64,000 nt of DNA, taken from the NCBI GenBank assembly GCA_951799445.1, contig OX637296.1, positions 25,916,001 through 25,980,000 on the forward strand, read 5' to 3'. Both the position numbers and the translations under genes were made by a program. Numbering within the stretch: position 1 is the stretch's first letter; every line of letters begins with the position of its first letter. The notes below the pieces were generated by a model that saw only the letters and a program-made list of their open reading frames with translations, was not told the DNA's origin and searched no databases. Of the stretch, positions 47,816-60,200 are shown piece after piece. The DNA is from Pseudisothecium myosuroides. Its lineage: Eukaryota > Streptophyta > Bryopsida > Hypnales > Lembophyllaceae.

Positions 47816-48043
47816 AAGGGCTCAAGAAAATGGAAAACGAAGAAGACGGTCTTAGGTTCAGGATGAAGGATATTTGATCTTCTTCAAATACTTACATGAT
47901 ATAGTATCTTTACCGTCACTTAAGGAAAGGGAAAGCACCATCGAAGCAAGTGGTTCCAAATCTCTTGTCAGATAAAAAACAGCTATCACGCCAACTTCCA
48001 AGAATACCATTAGCAGAGCCTTTCATGAATTCATTAAATGCTC

Positions 48044-48126
48044 AGTGCGGCTGTGTCAGGCATTCTATAAGTGCGGCTGTGTCAGGCATTCTGTAAGTGC
48101 GGCTGTGTTAATCAATTTATAGGTAC
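48044..48126 (+). repeat. Short tandem repeat, unit about 31 bp
   Basis: AGTGCGGCTGTGTCAGGCAT is repeated twice plus a partial third copy (GTGCGGCTGTGTTA). It lies about 230 bases upstream of the transposase start, so it may belong to its promoter. Confidence 0.7.
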
Positions 48127-48614
48127 GTTTGGTGGCTCTGTAAAGTACATTCTAAATGCATATACTAAAAAGTGGTTGCGCCAAAATAATAGTCACTACA
48201 GATCTTTAATTTAAAGTTTGCTTGGAAGGTAGGGATCACTGCCAGAGTGCTATTAGTAGCAGCTTTATTTTGAAAATTGACGGCGCATTCAAGTCATTGT
48301 CAGGTTTCTTAGTTGTCAATTCCTATTGGGGGCAACTGTCAACAACCTACTATAGGATAACGCGTTGTAGGCAAACTACACACGATTTGCCAACAAATAT
48401 AAGGGTTGTCTAATTCTCCAAACCACACTCTCTTCACTGCATTGCTAAGCGATTAGCACTCTCACTTCATAGTGATACTTTAGATATACTATGCTCTCAA
48501 CTTATGCTCCTAGATGGTCTTAGCTTTCCTATTGTTGTCCCAGAGGAGTGTAAGAAGCATAAAAGGCGTATATCTTTGTATTTCTCATCTTGCAAGGCAC
48601 TTAGGAGATCTAGA

Positions 48615-48809
48615 ATGACTCGCGGAAAGAAAGCTATGTCCAAGACAGGTCAGTCATTAGCGGGCGACCTCCGCAAAGTACTTAGTTTTGAAGCTCAAGG
48701 TATTGGCGTGGAGGAAAATATTGTAGTACGGTCGCTTGATTCAGAGCATGCTATATTAGAGGATACCACTAGTGTGCCAAACGTTTCAAGAGAACATGCA
48801 GTCCTATAG
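48615..48809 (+). CDS. Small basic/acidic open frame, unknown
   Basis: ATG to TAG, 64 residues: a lysine-rich start (MTRGKKAMSKTGQ), then acidic. The frame is also open upstream to about 48,504. A donor-like TAG|GTATGC lies at the stop, so it may be a first exon rather than a whole gene. I recognise no family. It is the only coding-like sequence between the transposase and the methyltransferase-like gene apart from the acidic fragment at 52.1 kb. Confidence 0.25.
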   Translation: MTRGKKAMSKTGQSLAGDLRKVLSFEAQGIGVEENIVVRSLDSEHAILEDTTSVPNVSREHAVL

Positions 48810-49257
48810 GTATGCTTCTTTTGATTCCATTTCTATCTTCTCGAACTTCTTCCCTTTCATTGCAGTTCTTTTTGTGACATACAAAGTCCAATATGAGATT
48901 ATGTTTTATTTTATACAATTACAGTAGAACCTCTCTTACTGCATAGTGTCGGGACTATGTACTAAGAGAAGTTGTGATATTTGTGAACAGTAGTTGAAGG
49001 CCCCAAAGTGAGAAGCCACATTAGCCAATGTTCAATACAGAACCTCTCCAACTGCATAAACCTCTCTTAGTGCATAGTCTTGGCACTATGCACTAAGACA
49101 GGTTCTAATATATATATGCATAAATTCCTTCTGTAGTATCTACACATTCATATTAACTAGAAATGATATGAAGTTTTCACAGAGTGTATGTTGACGTTCT
49201 AGTAAAGTAGTCAATAAATATAGATGTTGCAGAGTGCTACTAAGTTTCATAGTAAAT

Positions 49258-50201
49258 TTAACCCCTAAAGGTTTTTGACTATGTTTTTACTAAAACCGCT
49301 CCAAAACTGCCATTTCTAAAGCAAGTACCAATTTTTTTTTTAAAAACATTTTTGAACACATGTAACCGTAGGATCTTGTAGTAAACTAGTTTAAGAAGAT
49401 GTGAAAAAAATTTCAGAATTTTCCACCATGTAGATTGCAAGATATCAGCGTTTGAATTGACAAAACCTCTTTTTTTGTCCCTGCGAAAAAACGGGCAGCT
49501 GCCCTTCACAAGGTTACATTTGTATGAAAAATGTTCAAAATGGTTGTTACTCTTTGGATTCATTTTTCAAGGCAAGTTGGCTACATGCTTGAAAATTTTC
49601 AGATCATTTGGAATTGTACAACATATAGGAAAAAAATAGTAAGTAGAAAGAGGTAGAGAATGACTCAAAATACTAAATTGTCAAAGAATTTTGTTATGGA
49701 ATTGAAAAATGCCAATCCCAACGGTTGGAATCTTGTAATAAACAATCTACACCCAATGGTTTTATTTTTTTTCAAAAATATTGAAAATTGAGTTAAATAA
49801 AGGACTTCAAAGTTTATTTTAGAGTAGAGATTCCATAACTACACTCAAACTAAGAATCCTCATAACTTTTGACTAATTAATCCAAATAAAATGATTCAAA
49901 GCTTCCCATGTATATATAAGTCTAAAGAACCAATTTCAAATTTTAATTTTTCAAAAAAGTGATTTTTAAAGAATTTTTTTCAGCTGCCCGGGCTGCCCGC
50001 CAAACGTGGAAAATTACATATCATGCAATAACTTTTTAGCCATGTAGTCAAAAGTTATGAAAATTGTTGGGCCTTGAAGCTACACCTCGGGCACATCTTG
50101 TGTGAAAATTTCAAAGAAAAATAGTAAAATTTCCATTCGTAGTGAGCTGCCCAAAATCGCTATGTTGCCAAAAAAATGGTGTTTGGTCCTTTAGGGGTTA
50201 A
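49258..50201. mobile_element. Small non-autonomous element with TTAA ends (944 bp)
   Basis: TTAACCCCTAAAGG at the left (49,258-49,271) and CCTTTAGGGGTTAA at the right (50,188-50,201) form a perfect 14-base inverted repeat that includes the palindrome TTAA. TTAA target duplication with short CCC-starting ends is typical of piggyBac-like elements. There is no coding capacity. The identification rests on the ends only. Confidence 0.5.
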
Positions 50202-51930
50202 GTGTTCAAAAGAAGTCAAACAATTTCAAGACATCTCATGTACAGGCTTAAAATTTCCAGTAAGCAAACTTAAACATTAAATTACATACTTCTGAACTAC
50301 TTCAAAGGTTCAACATTGCCCTCAGCAAGGTAAAAACGACCATCATAATCAAATGACCCAGGATGGACACCTAGGGCATAACCCCATGTTGTTTATTTCC
50401 AATTTGTGAGATTTTGGGCCACTTCAATGTCTCACTTGACACTAATTGAGTGCCTAGTAACCTCATTAGGGAAACCTAGCTTTCTTAGAGAAAATCATTT
50501 GAGAAGGTAAATTTTTTTAGGCCTTGAACATTGAAAAATATTATGACTACTTCAAGTGAGTAAGGTGAGCATTATGGATACATTTTTTGGTTGATTATGG
50601 AATAGTGTAGAGGCTTTTTTGGACTTGAACCTTCAAATATTCATAGCTAATTCATACTTTGTCAAAAAAATATAATTTCAAGTGCTCTCTCTATTTATCA
50701 TACTTGTCTTCATGTGGGGGAATTTTTTTTAAATTTCAAGAATGGCATGATGAGTAACTCCTAATTCTGACTTTGATGGGCTGCTTTACCTTACTCGTAC
50801 TAGTTCTACTTGATTGTTAGAAAACAATTGAAGTGTGTTTTTTGCTTTTTTTCTATATATTCATCAAATTCCAATAAGAGGACTGAAATCTATCTTGGAT
50901 TCAAAACTAATGCTTTAAAGCTTTAAAGCGAATGACTGCCATCTATTTCAAATCAAAGACTGAAAGTTTACGGTTCATCATTCACTTAGGACGTCCTTTG
51001 AATCCCAGATGGAATCCAGATGGAAGGTTCTTCTACCTTCAATCCAAACATAGCATAAACTCCTTCCTGGAGTCTTCCCAAACCTGGAAAATCTTATTAA
51101 CTCAGTCCATTTGATTCCGGTCCTTCTATTTCAATCAAAGTGATTAACTGATGCAGAAAAAGTAAAAGAATTAGTTTATCGATTTCATTAACTGAACAGA
51201 AACTTGGAGTTCCGTGTTTAGAGATAGTTGGACAATGTTCTTTTATCATTCTTAAAAGAAACCTATCATGTGAATGTACTTGATTGGTGTTATGTCTGAC
51301 ATCGCAATTGCTTTGTCACAGAACTCAGCAATTAGGTGATGCAAAATGTGATGCAAAATGATACATAAATATCCCAAGGATAACATCTAACCTTCTCTTG
51401 CACAGTACGACTAGGAATCTCATGCCGAACTGGAACATCTGCTATCTCCATTTGGGGGGTTGTCAAGGGGGTGTAGGACATAAAAACTTCTTAATATTAC
51501 GAGTTGTAGCCAGTATAAGGACCTGTGTCACAGAAGTTGAGAAAAATAATTGTGTGTAGTTAGAGTTCCTAACGCCTGAGTCTGCTTCTCTTCCAATTCC
51601 TGCTCCCAAATCCCGAGAGCATGCTTGCATCTGCAAAGAATAAACATATCATAATAGTTGGTCAAAGCGTTTTTCTTGCTTGCTGTCAAAGAATAGAAGC
51701 AGCTGAGATTTTTTTTATGGACATAATAAACACCTCAGAGCATTCCAGTAATCAATGCGGATAAGGTATAGCGTGTGTCAGAGTACGCAAAGTTCAAAAA
51801 TGAAGAAAATAGAGTAGAATAGGGTTAAAGTAGTAAAAGTTTTTTCGCTTTTCGTATAGAAATAGGGAATTAGGAACAAAAGTTTAGGATCAAAGATTAA
51901 GTGTCTTCTAGACAAACTAAAACTATATTT
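50202..51930. other. Non-coding AT-rich interval in element 2
   Basis: No gene, long repeat or hairpin is evident. The open frames are short and unrecognised. Confidence 0.45.
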
Positions 51931-53330
51931 AGGTTTTCCGGAACCAAACGCAACTGCCAGCCGGAATCCGGAAGGTTCCGGAATTGTAGGAATTAGCCGA
52001 TTTCCGGAATTTTAGGAAGTTCTGGATTTTTAGGGAGTTCCGGAATTTTAGGATTTGAACGGCTTTCCGGTTTTTTCCGGAACGATCAGTAGGACCGTTG
52101 GCCAGGTTTTGAGGCGGACTCGGAATCAGAAGAGGAGGAGGAGACGACTCAATCGGAGGAAGAAGAGTTGCAGCCTCCTCGGACCAGGTCAAAGACGAAG
52201 AACACCCCGCCTAAGAAGACAGGTGGATCGCCATCTCAGGGTGGCACTTCTGTGAAGAAAGCTAAGAGGAATAGGTGACTATTTAGGGTAGCCGTAATAA
52301 TAGTTAGGATTCTTACCAGGATGGTAGTTCCGGAAACGGATTTTCCGGATGTGGGACCAGTAGTTCCGGACTTTTAGGAGTTTAACGGTTTCCCGGTATT
52401 CCCGGAACGGTCTTCAGGGCTGTTGCCTTTTTGCTTTTTGGTTGGCCGTTGGCTGGTTTTTTGGTGGCCGTTTGGGCTGCCTTCTTGTGGGTTTTTAAGG
52501 GCAGGCCGGCTTGTTGGCCTGTCATTCCTTTTCCTTGTTCATTTAATCTGAAGCATTCAGGAAAGCACTCGTTGGATTATTCTCTTGCGTATCGCGTCTA
52601 TAGTCACTTGAGTGGATGTGTAAGTGAGAGTGTGCAAGGGGAGGAGTCCGGATTCGTGGACTGCCGGATTAGGCTAAGTGTATCTTGCAGATGAGTTTTT
52701 AGACTTGCGCAGTGAGAAAATGGCGCCTTTAAATCGCTGGTATGGTAATCCGGTGGAGACCAAGGAGTGGTCCGGAAGCTAGTCCAAAATTCGCAGGGGC
52801 GGTTTCGTGCGGAGATAGGCAACCGCCAGAGGAATATTTCCACCCATCCGGAAGGCTAGTCAACCTCATGAGCGGTCGAGAGCTAGGAAGTCATTCCCTT
52901 AGTTTCGGAAGTCCGGTATCCGTCGTTGTAGTAAGGAGGACCTAATGCTACCCTGTGTGACCAGCTTTCCGGATAGGCCATCTGGGATGTTGTGAGGATG
53001 CCACCCTGTTTACTCAACTAGATTTATTCTTGGGTTGTGTTTTGTTTTATGTTAATAGAGTTTATGTCAGATATGGAGTGGTGCAGTTCCCTACCCCTCG
53101 GAAAGAGCAAGTGAGGAACCCTCTGAGGGTAAAACAGAGGTATAGAAAACCAACTTGTTAGAAAGACGGAACTGGAAGATTGGATAGAGCCGGATCCAGA
53201 AGAGAATCCGGAAAGGAAGTAATTCCGGAAAAGAGTTCGTGTGTTGAAAGGACCCCTCTCGAGGTGGTCAAAGTCCGGAAACTTAGAGGTCTAGAAATAC
53301 TAATTTTTGAATCAACGTCTGGAATCTCCT
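51931..53330 (+). repeat. TTCCGG-rich repetitive segment
   Basis: TTCCGGA, TCCGGAA and related phrases recur more than twenty times, often as AGTTCCGGAATTTTAGG. The segment is richer in G+C than its flanks. Around a short coding remnant (52,093-52,278) it looks like the 3' end and terminal repeat of an inserted retroelement, but the matching 5' part is absent. Confidence 0.45.
52093..52278 (+). pseudogene. Acidic-then-basic protein tail, fragment
   Basis: An open frame of 61 codons ending in TGA. It reads an acidic run (ADSESEEEEETTQSEEEEL), then a lysine/proline-rich tail ending KKAKRNR. It has no start codon. Low-complexity charged tails of this type occur at the C-termini of retroelement polyproteins and nuclear proteins. 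The TTCCGG-rich surroundings favour the former. Confidence 0.3.
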
Positions 53331-54220
53331 GGGACGATAACTTGTGTTATTTTAGCACGTTTTGTTGTTAAAAATACTTACGCCTAGATTACGCGTACGA
53401 CTGCGTGTCAGCAAGCATGCACAGCAGTAGTGTTTTTGATAATTTTAAAGCAGAAAATTGTTCGACTGCCAGATTGTCCAAACTTACTTTTGTTTGTTGC
53501 TTTTCGAAATTACATACTCAGAAGATTGAACGTTCAAAGACTTGGGCGAGCGTTAATTCTTTGTTGTTGATAATATTCTCTTTAGAAGTGATGATCAGTC
53601 TTCAAGCTTTTTAAGCTCTGATCGATGCTTGAAACGGAGAAGACTTGGGCGAACATGACTTCTTTGTTGAGCTGGTACCCTCTAGAAGATAGTTGCTGCT
53701 TTTCAAACTTTTTAACCTATGGTACATAAAAAAGTGGGGAGAGTCTGTGCAAATTGACACTGGATAAGTGTATTTGGAAAGGTCTACCATCAAATTTGAC
53801 AGCTAACAGTGATTCATGAATGTTGCGTCAAATTTAGAAGATGGTGAATTTTAGTTTGCATGCTCCTATACTAAAAAAAAAGTTATTCAAATTAGAATTA
53901 TTTCAAGAATGCCGTGTGTTGACTTTCAAATGCCGCCAATCCAACTGCTTGTTACTCAAAAATTAGAAACATTATGTGGCTTGTTGTCAAAAAAGATACT
54001 TCTATTTTGGCTTAAACACTCACTAAGTAGGCAGCATTTTGAATCTCACCTGCCGCCACAATTACCGGAGCACAGACTGAAGCCGCCGATGCTCCAATCC
54101 CACAGCCTTCATCTTGCAGAACCAAACTTGCATATATTCAGTTTCCTTGCATCATTCATTCCATCATTCTGCTCTCCTGCTTTCTGGTTGCCTTTTTTAT
54201 TCCTTGAAATTGTCGAGATC
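53331..54220. other. Upstream region of the element 2 methyltransferase-like gene
   Basis: Two related segments with AAGACTTGGGCGA (about 53,538 and 53,640) indicate a roughly 100-bp imperfect tandem duplication. No TATA box can be chosen with confidence. The presumed promoter of the plus-strand gene must lie here. Confidence 0.35.
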
Positions 54221-57200
54221 ATGCAGAGAGACGCTCCCGCAGTAACAGGGAGGGCCACACGACTTCGGATGCGAGAGGCAGAAGCGCAAGAAGAGCAGCA
54301 AACTCAAGCGACGGAAACCTCTGCTCAAGAAGATCAAGTTTGCATTCTACTCTGCAAAGCAATCTACATGTTATTAGTATTCATGATTTAAGATTTTCCT
54401 ACTATCAACTTTATGATTGCTAGATGCTAATGTGCACGTCGTGTTACTTAAAAGTACTGCACTCTCTGACAGCGGAGGTGGCACAAACTGTTTGTAACTA
54501 TTTGTGCAATAACAACAATAGAATAGATTCCTGTTGTGACTCTGCATTACCTTAGTATTGTTCTTATATTACTTGGTTCATGAATAAGTGGATTTCTTTT
54601 ATTTCTTCGTAAGTACAGAGAGGTTAGATTATCTCCTTATGAAAGTCTTTTGTAAGTGAAATTTTTTTCAGTTTTTGCGACAGGCATCTCAAAGGGAATT
54701 GGCTTGTGCACACTCAAAGTAACAGAGACTTACATGTTGCAAACTGATTATTGTAGTTTCTTTACTCTATTAGAATTTTAACTACAATTCCAATCAGTCT
54801 GCATTCTACAGCAAGGTCGTGAGTTCCCGCAGAATGAGTGAAGTGAGCTACTGACGTCTGAACCAAGCCAGTATAGTTCTATAATTTCAAAACAAAGAAG
54901 CGTAAGTGACGAAGCTCGAAATGTGGTTCTGCAAAAAATGTTCGCCTTTAATGTTTTGTACCTCTTAGAATTGATGCGTCAAAATCTGAAAATTATTTAA
55001 GACCAATATCAGGGGTACTGCGGGATACCCCCAAAACGTCAGTTGGACCCGACTGAGGTTTTGGATGTGTCCCGCAGTACCCCTAATATCGGTGTAGAAA
55101 CCCTAAAGTATGTAGTTTAGTTCGAAATTACCTTTTATGAATGGTTTAGAGTGCTCACTGGTGATGTGCGTAGCAATTTTAGGCCGAACACCTTCTAAAT
55201 CGACTCACAATTGGATAATTACTGCTTGCCAATTGCTTCCTTAGCGCTTCTTGGTCATGCACAGCCATATCAACCAAACTTTAGCATTTCAAGAAACCTG
55301 TGCATGCACATTATCAAGGTAGTGAGGGCATCGTCACAAGCATACTTGTTTCGATTCAGATTGTGTTCTCAGGAAGCCAGCAATTTGATAGCACAGCTCT
55401 CTTAGCATGGACGTGAACACCCTAAACCTTTCTTTGAAAAAAGAACTGATTTCCAAACTTGACCAAAATCAGGGGTACCAGAAGGCACTGCAAAAACCTC
55501 AGTCAAACCCGACTGAGGTTTTCGAGGTACCTTCTGGTACCCCTGATTTTGGTCAAGTTTGGAAATCACCGTAGGTCGCGCAGATGATTGCCAAGTTTCA
55601 TCGCTGTCGGAGAAAGTATGAGAATTGCGTAAACTCTATGGACGGGCAAAGAGTACATTAGCAGATAGGATTAGTCTGTCTAGAGTGATCGCCACTTAAC
55701 ACTAGTTTGAAGTACTTTTTTCTCTTAGTAAACAGAGCTTTAGGGTCTTAGAACACAAAGACTCCACCGAGGTGGGATTACTTTTAAAGTAAAAGAGTAT
55801 TTGATAGAAAAAAAAAATCCTTTACCCTCAAAAGCTAGCTCTAAGCAAACTAAAATTTAAAACCTAAATGAATTATTTTGATTGGCCAAGAACAAGTGAA
55901 GAGTATAACTTATTTGCTATAGTATTGAAAATTCACTTGGAATATTTTGTAACTAATATCATATGTCATTAGTTCATATGTCAATGATTTTGTATTCTTT
56001 GAAGATGAATATTATATAATTGCATTTGGATTAGCGTATATTCTCTATCCAGTTTTAGTATATATTCTTAGTATTGAGAGTGAAATTGAGAAGTACTTCT
56101 ATACCATTCTCAGGTTTAGTACCATATTAGTTGAGACTTAAGTGTTTTTAATCCAAAATTAACTAAAGAAAATGATTAAAGTAAAATAGTATACAAAAAT
56201 AAAATTGATTAGAGGAAAATATTAAAAGAAGAGAATTATAATTTACAACTTTGAAAAATTGTTGATCTATGGAAAATGATGATGTGAACTAGTGTACTCT
56301 AGAGTTGATTAGAATTTGCCTTTTAACCTACATATTTAGACCAATGTTTAATGTTGGTTTAATTTAAAGTATGTAGCTTTGGAATTTTAAAGTCAATTTC
56401 AAAGCCAACTTAGAGTGAATTCCTATAGCCAAGTTCCAATTCAAGTCAATGGCTTCTAAGATTTGAATTTGTCACGATAGTTTAGTGCCTTTTTATTCTT
56501 TATGGAAAAAATAAAATCTATAAGTTAGGTTCTCGTGAATTCTCAAAGTGAAATAATGGAATTCTAATTGTTATGATGATATTTTGAATTCACATCATTG
56601 GTAATTCATTTAATATATTAAATTATGATGTGAATTTTATTTTTAACATCAAATGATTTGAATGTGCAGATGAAGCCTGCAGGTGTTAACATTGGTCAGG
56701 CTTCTTTTTCGACGGCAGACATTGCAATTGTGGAGGATCCTGCGGTGGAGCAAATCATACCTCAAACTCCAAGACCCGCGGATGTGGAGGTGTGCAATGA
56801 ATCCCAAGCACAAGAGGAGACGGACTTGGTAAGCTTTGGGAACATTATGGATGCATGTGATCGTGCCGCGGATTGCTTGGACGTGGACGTGTACAGTCGT
56901 ATTAGCAAGTCAAGGAAACGAAGGTTGCCGGTTTTTTCACCTGAGAGCTCTGAGACAGAGTACAGCTCAAAGAGTTAGTGTAGCTTGCAGGGAGTGTCAT
57001 CAGGATCGGTGTCTAGCCCATGGGGTCCTATATCATGTTATTGTTCTAGTCGCGTTTGTGTACGGTGGAATGATTTAGTTATCATCCACCAATGTTCAGA
57101 CTATGAGGATATTGTCAACATTGAGTGAAACATGTAAATGACATGTTTTTACTATAAAAGTATTGGAATTTCAACTTGCAAATAATTCCCATATGTTAGT

Positions 57201-60200
57201 GTTATATTTTTTTGGTATCTTCAAGGGGTGTTATAATGTTTGGCATGAAGTTAAACATAGGGTCTATTGAATAGATGTGAATATTTGTATGCTATATAAC
57301 AACTTCTTGTTCATTTGTTATTTCGTTAACTATTATTTGAAAATTGTCTTATAACTTGCAGGCGGAGGAGTCGCCAATAAATTTGTCACAAGACGAACAA
57401 CGCCAAGTGACACCGGGGACTGATGAGACACAACAGCCAGAGATTGGAGGTGAAGAAGATGCACATTTTCAGATTGGAGACATAGATGAAGATGAAGAGA
57501 AAGAATTGCTCGAGGATGAGCTACGGCGATTGCAGAAGGTGGACTCTGTGGCCACCATTGCCAGTTTGAGATTTAAACCTGAGAATTTCTCAAGATTTCA
57601 AATTCCTCTTTGCAGACTTGTGCCAATGCCTATGGTGAGGCCAACCCTCTCTTCTGATTTACTAAAATTGGAACAAGAGTTTGTTCATGGTTACCGTGAT
57701 GGAGCGGCAGTGTTTTATGTATCCACAACCAATGAATCTAGGGAGAGCTTGGAGTTTACGGAAGATGAGATGAACAGCTGGGACCCGTTGTGGAAGCAGA
57801 GAAATGAAGAATTCAATCAGTTTTTGGAATTGAAGCCGGAGCTTAAATTCATGAAGAACTTGAAGTTCTTTGTGTGCGACGGAAATCACCGTCGCATTGC
57901 TTAGATGAGTCACATAAGAAGGCGATATTTGGCGGACCCTAATTGGCATATTTTTGTGGACTGTATTGTTCTTGAAACGAAAGGAAGAATCGAGTTGGTC
58001 ATGCAAGTCATGCATGATATCAACAAGTGAGTATTTTTTTAATATTTCATGTTAATGTGTAGTTTGTTGTTCATATTTAGGAATTTCTGTGTTATCTTAC
58101 GCTTACAGCTTTTGATTGACTATGTGTATTGTTTGGTTTCAGGTCCACGGAAGATTCGCACGTGAAGACCAATTTAGTGCATACACTCTACCGCGTGCAG
58201 AAGTATGGGCGTTTTCCGCTGGATAAGTTTATGGAGATGCTCAGATCGTCAGAGAAAAAATGTTGTGGAAACTCAAGCGGGAAGAAGTCATGGTACACTA
58301 TGCCTCAAGACGTTATGACAGCATTCAATTTCAGAGTGAGATCCATTTTTCCATTGTAACTTATATTTATTCTATATGTATTGTATTTGTTGCATTATTA
58401 TCTTGAATTTTTTAGAGAAGAGCTTATTGAAATGTTGTTCAATTTTTGTAGCAAGAAATTTCTCAGGCGGCAGACATTGCGGCACGAAAGTACAAAGAGA
58501 GCACTGCAGTTGAAGAACAAAAACCGGAAGGCATCGCTAATGCCATGAGGGCTGGAGCAAAAAATAAGGCTGGAAAGTTGTATGTCAAGATGGGGAAGTT
58601 GCTGGCCGTGGCGAATCCGGAACTAGGTCCCAAATTTCTGGAAGAAGTACGTGTGGTTTGTGAATCAATGTTTTATTGTGATTTTATTTGTTTGCCCTTG
58701 TATATGCGATATTCATATCATACCATTTCATTTTTCAGGTGGAGAAACACTGGTCAATGAATGAGGATCCAGAAATGACTCTAGAGAAGCTGCAAATGAT
58801 TGTAACATGCAAAACAACAAAAGAGTAGATGGTGAAGTACATGAAATGGTGGAATTCCTCTAATCCATCTCGAGAGGCACGCAAATTCCCACCGCATCCT
58901 GTTTCTGAGGAGAAATTGTTGCCCTTTCTCAATAAATGCGTGTGGTGGTCCGGGGTAAGTTTTTCCATCATATAATTTGAGTATTACGTTTGTCTTGTTG
59001 TCTTAATTTTTTTTATCATTCTTTTTTTTTTTTTTCCATTTATATTAGTATTATGCAGACGAGTATAAATGAATTTCATACCTTTGCAGATTGAGATTGC
59101 TGCTCAGGAATACTTTGAGAACGTGGTGAGCAAAGACAACCTTGAAATCAACATGGGGGTCCCACTAGAGCCACAGTCACTTACAGAGTACATTGAAGGA
59201 TGGAGAAGGAAAATATGGGAGCAGGGATTTGGCCCTTATCTGAAGGGGACTAATATTTTTAAGAAATCTGAGTTCTTCTCAAATTATAAAGGATCAGACC
59301 AAGCCATGCGAAGAGTTCTTTTCCGGTTAGTGTTCGAAATTTTTCAATCAAGTACTTCCTTCCTCCCATTTGAATTGTAGCCATTTTCATTTTTAATTGG
59401 TGATTGTTTTGGTTAATGCAGGTAGCGACTTCATTAGAAATTTCCATTGAACCAAAAGTTGGGGTACCGTGAGGTACTCCAAAAACCTTAGTCGAGTCCG
59501 ACTAAGGTTTTTGGAGTACCTCACGGTACCCCAATTTTTGGTTCAATGAAGATTCTCAATTTTTTTTTTTTTTTTAATTTTTTTTTGGAATTCTGTAATT
59601 TTCTTATTCCTATTGAGGTCCATCCAATGTTATTTTGATTTCAATTAGCATATTCACATTTGAAGAATTTTAGAACCCTAAGCACCTCTTTGTAAAATTT
59701 TGAAACTCCAAAATTATTAGTTAGTGGCCGTTGTGCCTGGTGTAAAGCTATAATTTATGAAATTATTGGAAGTATAAAAAGTAAAAGTATTGTGAGGTAT
59801 TCCGGAAACCTAAGTCGGGTCTGACTGATGTTTTTGGAGTACTTCACAGTACCCCCAGTTTTGGTACTATCAAAAATTGTATACATATTTCAATTTTTTG
59901 TGGAATTATTTTTTATTTCAATGTGTTGTTTTTTATTTTTTGGTAATCCATGAGATGCTTGACTTATTTCAATGTACTTGTTATATTTTTATTTAATAAA
60001 CATTGCACAATTCTATATAGTAGTTGAATAATTGAGTAATTGACTAACATGAGTAAGTTTGCTTTTTTGACAGTTACTTCAAGCTTGAGCTTGTAGCAAA
60101 GAAAGCTTTAGCACGTGAGGATCTTCCTCCGTTCTTGTCCTCTTGGTTGGACCGGAGTTTGGAAGAGTGCATGTACACACCGTTTCAACTTCAGATGTTC

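Noticed and set aside
56829..56978. Read-through of exon 2 of the element 2 gene to a stop at 56,978
   Set aside because: A GTAAGC donor at 56,829 followed by an in-phase exon at 57,362 gives a better model, although a retained-intron short product is possible.
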